Shown: one piece after another, positions 1-4,251 of the stretch | How positions within the stretch are numbered: position 1 is the stretch's first letter | Layout: every line of letters begins with the position of its first letter | Source of the DNA: CAZFQG01 sp964520785 | GTDB lineage: Bacteria > Planctomycetota > Planctomycetia > Pirellulales > Thermoguttaceae | Direction: 5' to 3' | Assembly (NCBI GenBank): GCA_964520785.1 | Contig: CAZFQG010000261.1 | Coordinates: forward strand, 1-6,772 | Length of the DNA: 6,772 bases | Notes under the pieces: generated by a model | Database searches by the model: none | The model's input: the letters and a program-made list of their open reading frames with translations, nothing else | Told to the model about the DNA's origin: nothing | Position numbers and translations under genes: made by a program

Positions 1-265
1 TTTGGATCCGCCCGCCCGCCGAATCATCCAGGAAGAAAGCCTCACCCGGATTGGGCGTATTCGGTTGGATGGCCAGGCCGCCGGTCGTCACCACGATCCA
101 GGTGCTCTGGCCAGCCGGGGGCGTCGGGCTGTCCGGCGCGTAAGAGCCGTCGTAGCTCCACTCGATCGTAGCGGCTTGGGCCGTCCACGACAACAGGGCC
201 CCAAGGGCCAGCGCGAGCATGCCCAATCGGGTTACTCCGAGTTTGCGGTACAAGATGCGTGTCAT
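1..265 (-). CDS. Secreted jelly-roll-type protein, N-terminal part (runs off the left edge)
   Basis: This is the first 88 codons of a gene that continues beyond position 1. The start is the ATG at 265-263, chosen because a strong ribosome binding site, GGAAGGAG at 280-273, lies 7 bases upstream. A GTG directly before it (268-266) is less well spaced. Residues 1-31 form a clear signal peptide: basic start (MTRILYRK), hydrophobic core LGMLALALGALL, and AQA before the predicted cleavage at 31/32. The mature part begins ATIEWSYDG. Residues 39-56 follow the pattern DGxYxPxxPxPPxGQxTW, which recurs at residues 612-629 of the large protein at 1479-4196, so the two share a secreted domain. The product is exported, but no catalytic motif is visible in this fragment. 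It may also end in a PEP-CTERM tail, but that part is outside the window. It is transcribed divergently from the regulator at 683. Function is not recognised. Confidence 0.85.
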   Translation of the reverse strand, partial: MTRILYRKLGVTRLGMLALALGALLSWTAQAATIEWSYDGSYAPDSPTPPAGQSTWIVVTTGGLAIQPNTPNPGEAFFLDDSAGGRIQ

Positions 266-272
266 CACAATT

Positions 273-280
273 CTCCTTCC
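273..280 (-). promoter_or_regulatory. Ribosome binding site of the left-edge secreted protein
   Basis: Read on the minus strand, GGAAGGAG lies 7 bases before the ATG at 265-263. It is the best Shine-Dalgarno sequence in the window and fixes the start of a gene whose coding part is cut by the window edge. Confidence 0.75.
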
Positions 281-315
281 AGCGCAAAAAAACGAGAGAA
301 ACGGAAGGACACCCG

Positions 316-344
316 ATAACAAACAGGGGTATCCAAAAAAGCAA
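316..344 (-). promoter_or_regulatory. Possible sigma-70-like promoter for the left-edge gene
   Basis: On the minus strand, TTGCTT (344-339) and TGTTAT (321-316) are separated by 17 bases, each matching four of six consensus positions. Transcription would begin near 310, giving a leader of about 45 bases. The match is modest and the area is rich in A/T runs, so this is only a candidate. Confidence 0.25.
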
Positions 345-356
345 GAAAATAGAACC

Positions 357-376
357 CGCCGCAGCTTGCCGCGGCG
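357..376. repeat. Small inverted repeat CGCCGC-N8-GCGGCG
   Basis: A perfect 6+6 bp dyad with an 8-base centre (363-370) lies about 95 bases upstream of the left-edge gene. There is no T-run on either side, so it does not look like a terminator. It could be a protein-binding dyad, but a 6 bp GC-only match can arise by chance in a GC-rich genome. Confidence 0.3.
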
Positions 377-392
377 TACCGGAAATGGTTTT

Positions 393-407
393 TTGAGAAA
401 GACTCAA
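393..407. repeat. Small inverted repeat TTGAG-N5-CTCAA
   Basis: A perfect 5+5 bp dyad with centre AAAGA (398-402) lies in the divergent intergenic region. A run of T precedes it on the plus strand. It is short and may be a chance match. Confidence 0.2.
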
Positions 408-463
408 CTGCTCGGTGTGTGAGGTGCGTCACTGCCGCTATTTCCTCTCGAAACACTTACTTT

Positions 464-500
464 GCCCGACCCTCGGAAAGGAAAAACGCCGGGTTCGGGC
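464..500. repeat. Imperfect inverted repeat with GC-rich stem
   Basis: GCCCGACCC (464-472) pairs with GGGTTCGGGC (491-500) if one T is bulged, giving nine pairs around an 18-base loop. It ends 8 bases before the candidate -35 box at 509. It may be a protein-binding site or a hairpin. No U-tract follows, so a terminator is unlikely. Confidence 0.35.
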
Positions 501-508
501 GGGAGTAC

Positions 509-537
509 TTGATTCCCTTCGGCAATATCGCTATAGT
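509..537 (+). promoter_or_regulatory. Candidate sigma-70-like promoter for the regulator operon
   Basis: TTGATT at 509-514 (four of six consensus bases) and TATAGT at 532-537 (five of six) are separated by exactly 17 bases in an AT-rich stretch. Transcription would start near 544, leaving an untranslated leader of about 120-140 bases that contains the inverted repeat at 609-632. A perfect TATAAT at 537-542 overlaps this box, but at the correct spacing it has no good -35 partner. This is the best promoter candidate for the plus-strand genes. Confidence 0.4.
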
Positions 538-608
538 ATAATAACTTGGAAATGGAATGTCAACGGTTTGCATGCGGGCATTCCCAAGAATCGCCAATTC
601 ATTTAAGT

Positions 609-632
609 CCATTAAAACAAGGGCTTTAATGG
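609..632. repeat. Perfect 8+8 bp inverted repeat upstream of the regulator (possible operator or leader hairpin)
   Basis: CCATTAAA (609-616) and TTTAATGG (625-632) are exact reverse complements around an 8-base centre. A second, overlapping dyad pairs AAACAA (615-620) with TTGTTT (634-639), so the two pairings exclude each other in RNA. The element lies between the candidate promoter (509-537) and the AGGAG at 654. That position fits an autoregulatory operator or a switchable leader hairpin. It does not contain the classical FadR-family GTNNNAC core, so the link to the regulator is inference. Confidence 0.55.
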
Positions 633-653
633 TTTGTTTAGGAATAATTGTTC

Positions 654-658
654 AGGAG
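654..658 (+). promoter_or_regulatory. Ribosome binding site AGGAG at the regulator start
   Basis: AGGAG lies 7 bases before an ATG at 666, 12 bases before an in-frame TTG at 671, and 24 bases before the ATG at 683 used here for the regulator. Its best-spaced start is therefore the ATG at 666, which is out of frame with the regulator. This makes the regulator start uncertain. Confidence 0.6.
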
Positions 659-665
659 TTGTAAA

Positions 666-710
666 ATGTTTTGGTTTTTGATATGGCAAACTACCGCTTT
701 GATCCACTGA
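666..710 (+). CDS. Possible 14-codon leader peptide overlapping the regulator start
   Basis: The ATG at 666-668 has the best-spaced Shine-Dalgarno sequence here (AGGAG, 7-base gap). It opens a frame MFWFLIWQTTALIH ending at the TGA at 708-710. The frame spans the regulator's ATG at 683 in another frame, so ribosomes finishing it could re-start on the regulator (translational coupling). It contains two Trp and two Phe in the first seven codons. Alternatively the ATG is incidental and the regulator starts at TTG 671 or ATG 683, or a single-base indel nearby hides a longer regulator start. Confidence 0.3.
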   Translation: MFWFLIWQTTALIH

Positions 711-1429
711 CGCGCGCCGAGGGCGAGTCGGCCACGCCTGGTGTGACGTTGACCCAGAGGGTCTACAATACGCTGCACGAAAAAATCGTGACCGGGGAAC
801 TGCGCCCCGGGGTCCGGCTGGTGCGCCGCGAGCTGAGCAGGCGGCTCGGAGTGAGCCCCATGCCGGTGACCGAGGCGCTTCTGCGTCTGGAAAGCGAAGG
901 GCTGGTCGAAAGTAGGCCGCTGCACGGTTGCCGCGTGCCGATTTTGACCATCGATGATTTGCGCAACGACGAAGTACTCCGCGAAGCGATCGAAAGCCAG
1001 GCCGCCCGGCTCTGCGCTGAAAACGTCGACGACGATGGTCTTCTCCGGCTCACGAGCAAGGCTAGGCTGGCCGACCGCATGATGAGCCAAGGCGATCCCA
1101 ACTCGACGCTGGGGATGCAAACCCACCTGGAATTCCACGTCGAAATCACCTATCACACGGGCTTCCACCGATTGAGCGAGGAACTCAAGCGGCTTTGGTT
1201 CCGGCGGCTGATGCGGTTGAACTGGCTCAAAGCCACCCGGTATCGCCGCCCGCCGGCGGATTGGCACCAACAGATCGTCCAGGTTCTCAGACGGCGCGAT
1301 CCGGAACTCGCCGACGCGAAAATGCGCGAGCATGTCCGCTTCGGCACGGAACATGATCGCCTGGCGCTGAAGGAACTTCTCGGGAGAGAAGCCGAGGACG
1401 GAAATGGAGAGGCCGAGGAAGAACCCTAG
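683..1429 (+). CDS. GntR-family transcription regulator, FadR subfamily (FCD ligand domain)
   Basis: This is a 248-residue DNA-binding regulator from the ATG at 683, or 252 residues from an in-frame TTG at 671. Residues about 20-88 form the GntR winged helix: VYNTLHEKIVTGELRPG, then the recognition-helix region GVSPMPVTEALLRLESEGLVE and the wing ending GCRVP. Residues about 96-220 match the all-helical FCD domain, with LREAIESQAARLCAE, HLEFHVEI, WHQQIVQVLRRRD and AKMREHV. Histidines 152, 195 and 217 sit where FCD proteins bind a metal ion. The usual Asp four residues before the first one is His148. The tail (236-248) is strongly acidic. FCD regulators usually sense sugar acids or other carboxylates, and release from DNA often induces catabolic genes. 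It leads an apparent operon with the two secreted proteins downstream (49-base gap), so it probably controls them and itself. The exact ligand is not readable. Confidence 0.9.
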   Translation: MANYRFDPLTRAEGESATPGVTLTQRVYNTLHEKIVTGELRPGVRLVRRELSRRLGVSPMPVTEALLRLESEGLVESRPLHGCRVPILTIDDLRNDEVLREAIESQAARLCAENVDDDGLLRLTSKARLADRMMSQGDPNSTLGMQTHLEFHVEITYHTGFHRLSEELKRLWFRRLMRLNWLKATRYRRPPADWHQQIVQVLRRRDPELADAKMREHVRFGTEHDRLALKELLGREAEDGNGEAEEEP

Positions 1430-1463
1430 AAACTGACGCAAGAACATCGGGTACCTCCAACCT

Positions 1464-1470
1464 AAGAGAG
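1464..1470 (+). promoter_or_regulatory. Weak ribosome binding site of the 905-residue protein
   Basis: The purine stretch AAGAGAG ends 8 bases before the ATG at 1479. It supports that start, which also gives a clean signal peptide. The 49-base gap after the regulator shows no terminator or clear promoter. Confidence 0.45.
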
Positions 1471-1478
1471 AAACCCAA

Positions 1479-4196
1479 ATGCTACACCTACTTCGACGCT
1501 GCCAGGCCGTCGCGGCTCTGGGATTGGTTCTGGGATTATCGTGCGTTGCGGCAACGGCCCCCGCGCAGGACTGGCGGAACATCCGCAACGGGCTGGAAAT
1601 CCCCAGCGAGAACTACGCGGACCAGCCCTATATTGTCCAGAGCCGTGATGGAAACAACCATTGGCTCGCGGTCGTCACGACCGGGATCGGCAACGAGGGG
1701 GCCCTGGGCCAGCATGTCGTGGCGACCAGCAGCACGGATCAGGGCCGGACCTGGTCTCCCCTCGTCGACATCGAGCCGGCCACCGGTCCCGAATCCTCTT
1801 GGGCGGTTCCCTTGATTACCGATTATGGCCGGGTCTACGCCTTTTACACGTACAATGACCTGCGGGACCTTTATCCCGGGGATCCGCGTCTGAACGGTCT
1901 TCGGTTGGACACGAACGGAGTCTACGCCTACCGCTACAGCGACGACTTCGGCCAAACGTGGTCACAGCGGCGCGAGCTACCCTACCGAAAGACGTCCGTC
2001 GACCTGAACAACAGTTTTCCCGGCTTCGCGCCCGGCGAGGTCAACATGTTCTGGGGTGTGAACAAGCCATTTGTTCAGGATGGAAACGCCTATTTCGCGT
2101 TCACCAAGATCGGCACCTATTTTCTGGGCAACTCCGAGGGGTGGGTCTTCAAGAGCGACAACGTGATGACCGAGACCGACGTCTCGAAAGTCAACTGGGA
2201 GTTGGTGCCGGCCGGGGACTTCGGGATCAAGAATCCGGCGTTCGGGTCCGTCCAGGAGGAGCACGTGGCCGTGCCCATGAACAACGGTGGGCAATACATG
2301 GTATACCGGACGACCACCGGGTTTCCCGCCTATTCCATCAGCACCGACGGCGGCCGGTCGTGGTCGGTACCGGAGAGAATCGCCTATTCTCCGGGAGGAA
2401 GCCGCCTGGTCAAGAACAGCCGGGCCAATATCAAGGTCTGGCGGACAAGCGGAGACAAGTACTTGATGTGGTTCGTGAACAACGGTACGACGAGTTTCGA
2501 AAACCGGAACCCCGCCTGGCTCTCCGGCGGCATCGAGATCGACGGGAACATCCACTGGTCTCAACCGGAGATCGTGCTGTACGATCCGACACCCCGCACG
2601 CGATTCAGTTATCCGGATTTTCTCGAACACGAAGGCCGCTACTGGATCACGGAGACCAACAAGACGACCGCGCGGACGCACGAGTTGGATCCCACGTTAC
2701 TCGATGGCCTTTGGAACCAGTTCACCAACGAGTCGGTGGCGGCGGCCGGCCGCGTGATCGATCTCGACTTGAGCGGCGGCGGCGCCGAAGTGCCGCTGCC
2801 GCCTCTTCCCAGCCTGATTGACGGCGGATTGAGCCTCGATTTCTGGGTGAAGTTCGACGACCTCGACGCCGGCCAGATTCTCGCCGATAACCGCGATTCC
2901 AAGGGGAAGGGCTTCGTCTTGCGGACCACGAACGACGCCCGGCTTGAACTCTTCCTCAACGACGGGTCCCGCACCGCCAGTTGGAACACCGATTTCGGCG
3001 TCCTCGGCACCCGTGGGTATCATCACGTAGCGGCGATCGTCGACGGCGCGGCCAACGTGATTACGTTCGTCGTGGACGGGAATCTTCTCGACGGCGGCGG
3101 AAGCAGGGCGTTCGGATGGACCTTCTTCGACCCCGCTTTGGGCAACGTCAACGGCGCCGAAACGCTGCGCATCGGTGAGAGTCTCCACGGCCGATTCGGC
3201 GCGTTCCGTGTGTATGACCGTTACTTGAGGACTTCCGAGGCGGTCGGGAACTTCAACGCCTTCACGCCTCCGCCGCCGGAACCCCCGGAGCCGATCGCCC
3301 CCCTCTTCTGCGACGGAACGTACTATCCGTATATCCCCGATCCGCCGGAAGGACAGACGACGTGGAACCAAGGGGGCGCCCTCCTGACACCCACGGTAAA
3401 CGGCACCGAAGGACACCTACGCCTGACCGATTCCGGGACGGGCGGAAACCAGCGAATAGAAATCAGCCACGTGTTGCAGGACATCTCCGACATGGAGTGG
3501 ACGTTCGAGGCGCGGCTCGATATCCTATCCGCGTCGGCCTCGGGGTCGCTAACGCCGTTCGCCTTGGGTGTTCGTGACGAAGGGGGCACCGGACGCGCTT
3601 TCCTTTTGATGTGGTTCAAGGACGGGCTCTACTTCGGGGACAACAGCGCCGGCAAAAACGGCAACTCGATTCTGATCACCGACACCAACTACATAGGTGA
3701 TGGCTATCACACGTATCGCGTCGAAAAGAAAGCGAACGCCCTTGGGACCGGTTACACGGTGCAAGTCTACGTCGATGGCGAGGAAATGTTTGACGCGCCC
3801 CTGTCCTACACGCGTTTCGCCTTCGCCGCCAGCACGACCGGGTTCGGGTATTTCGGATCGTCCCCCGGCACGAGCGACGTACTTCTGGACTATATGGAGT
3901 TGTACATGGGAAACGTTCCGCTTCCCGGCGACCTCAACGGCGACGGATTGGTCGGCAGCGCGGATCTCGATCTGGTGCGCGCCAACTGGGGTGCTTCCGT
4001 CACGCCGGGCGATCTCACGATGGGGGACGCCTCCGGGGACGGTCTGGTCGACAGCGCCGACTTGGACATCGTCCGCGGCAATTGGGGTCAAACGACTTCG
4101 GCCCTCGTTGGATCCGTCCCCGAACCGACAGCGGCGGGCTTGCTGCTGATGGGATTGCTTTGGGCCGGAACGCGGAGAAGGATCGGAACACGTTGA
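1479..4196 (+). CDS. Secreted sialidase-like propeller protein with LamG, dockerin-like and PEP-CTERM modules
   Basis: This is a 905-residue exported, probably surface-attached glycan-acting protein. Residues 1-29 are a signal peptide (core AVAALGLVLGL, cleavage near APA/Q). Residues about 31-418 form a sialidase-superfamily beta-propeller with three Asp-boxes: S85-W92 (STDQGRTW), S154-W161 (SDDFGQTW) and S288-W295 (STDGGRSW). Residues about 425-595 are a LamG/concanavalin-like domain (LSLDFWVKF, YHHVAAIVDG, FRVYDRYL). A proline linker (597-608) leads to a second jelly-roll-like domain (610-811) that shares its start with the left-edge gene. Residues 818-829 and 850-861 are two EF-hand calcium loops of dockerin type (D818, N820, D822, D829; D850, S852, D854, D861). 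Residues 880-905 are VPEP, a hydrophobic stretch and a basic RRR tail, the PEP-CTERM signal cleaved by exosortase. The core is paralogous to the next gene. The GH33 RIP motif reads EIP here (40-42), so true sialidase activity is doubtful. Substrate unknown. Confidence 0.92.
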   Translation: MLHLLRRCQAVAALGLVLGLSCVAATAPAQDWRNIRNGLEIPSENYADQPYIVQSRDGNNHWLAVVTTGIGNEGALGQHVVATSSTDQGRTWSPLVDIEPATGPESSWAVPLITDYGRVYAFYTYNDLRDLYPGDPRLNGLRLDTNGVYAYRYSDDFGQTWSQRRELPYRKTSVDLNNSFPGFAPGEVNMFWGVNKPFVQDGNAYFAFTKIGTYFLGNSEGWVFKSDNVMTETDVSKVNWELVPAGDFGIKNPAFGSVQEEHVAVPMNNGGQYMVYRTTTGFPAYSISTDGGRSWSVPERIAYSPGGSRLVKNSRANIKVWRTSGDKYLMWFVNNGTTSFENRNPAWLSGGIEIDGNIHWSQPEIVLYDPTPRTRFSYPDFLEHEGRYWITETNKTTARTHELDPTLLDGLWNQFTNESVAAAGRVIDLDLSGGGAEVPLPPLPSLIDGGLSLDFWVKFDDLDAGQILADNRDSKGKGFVLRTTNDARLELFLNDGSRTASWNTDFGVLGTRGYHHVAAIVDGAANVITFVVDGNLLDGGGSRAFGWTFFDPALGNVNGAETLRIGESLHGRFGAFRVYDRYLRTSEAVGNFNAFTPPPPEPPEPIAPLFCDGTYYPYIPDPPEGQTTWNQGGALLTPTVNGTEGHLRLTDSGTGGNQRIEISHVLQDISDMEWTFEARLDILSASASGSLTPFALGVRDEGGTGRAFLLMWFKDGLYFGDNSAGKNGNSILITDTNYIGDGYHTYRVEKKANALGTGYTVQVYVDGEEMFDAPLSYTRFAFAASTTGFGYFGSSPGTSDVLLDYMELYMGNVPLPGDLNGDGLVGSADLDLVRANWGASVTPGDLTMGDASGDGLVDSADLDIVRGNWGQTTSALVGSVPEPTAAGLLLMGLLWAGTRRRIGTR

Positions 4197-4251
4197 CGGG
4201 CAATGGTTTATCGTTTTGTCCGGAATCACCCAGTTTATGTGAGACACGACA

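Larger units (their letters stand above)
266..682. other. Divergent intergenic regulatory region
   Basis: About 415 bases separate the divergent starts at 265 (minus) and 683 (plus). No long convincing ORF, tRNA or structured RNA was seen. It is clearly richer in A and T than the genes around it, most of all from about 520 to 680. It holds a candidate promoter in each direction and inverted repeats at 357-376, 393-407, 464-500 and 609-632. It also holds a 14-codon mini-ORF at 666-710 that overlaps the regulator start. A FadR-type regulator often binds its own upstream region, so the operator of the regulator at 683 would be expected here. Confidence 0.7.

Noticed and set aside
2..10. TTGGATCCG repeated at 2-10 and 4109-4117
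   Set aside because: A nine-base match with no extended similarity on either side. Treated as chance, not as an attachment site.
537..542. Perfect TATAAT hexamer
   Set aside because: At 16-18 bases upstream there is no acceptable -35 hexamer. The overlapping TATAGT at 532-537 with TTGATT at 509 fits better, although the two could blend in the cell.
266..682. CRISPR array, tRNA, riboswitch or insertion-sequence end in the intergenic region
   Set aside because: No regularly spaced repeats, cloverleaf, known riboswitch core or transposon-type terminal repeats with target duplication were seen.
1479..1566. Lipoprotein signal (LGLSC) in the 905-residue protein
   Set aside because: The residues before Cys22 do not fit the lipobox pattern, and a signal peptidase I site (APA/Q) follows a few residues later.
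638..1588. 316-codon open frame on the minus strand across the regulator
   Set aside because: It overlaps a clear GntR/FCD gene and the start of the next gene. Its translation shows no coherent domain.
1977..2681. 234-codon minus-strand open frame and several plus-strand frames inside the 905-residue gene
   Set aside because: They are rich in Arg and Pro, lack family motifs, and lie within a frame with continuous propeller motifs.
1569..2740. Calling the propeller a true exo-alpha-sialidase (nan gene)
   Set aside because: Asp-boxes only show the propeller fold. The RIP arginine is replaced in this copy and no complete GH33 catalytic set could be confirmed, so no gene symbol was given.
4197..4251. 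Terminator between the two propeller genes
   Set aside because: The 55-base gap has no convincing GC-rich stem followed by a T-run, so read-through is the simpler view.
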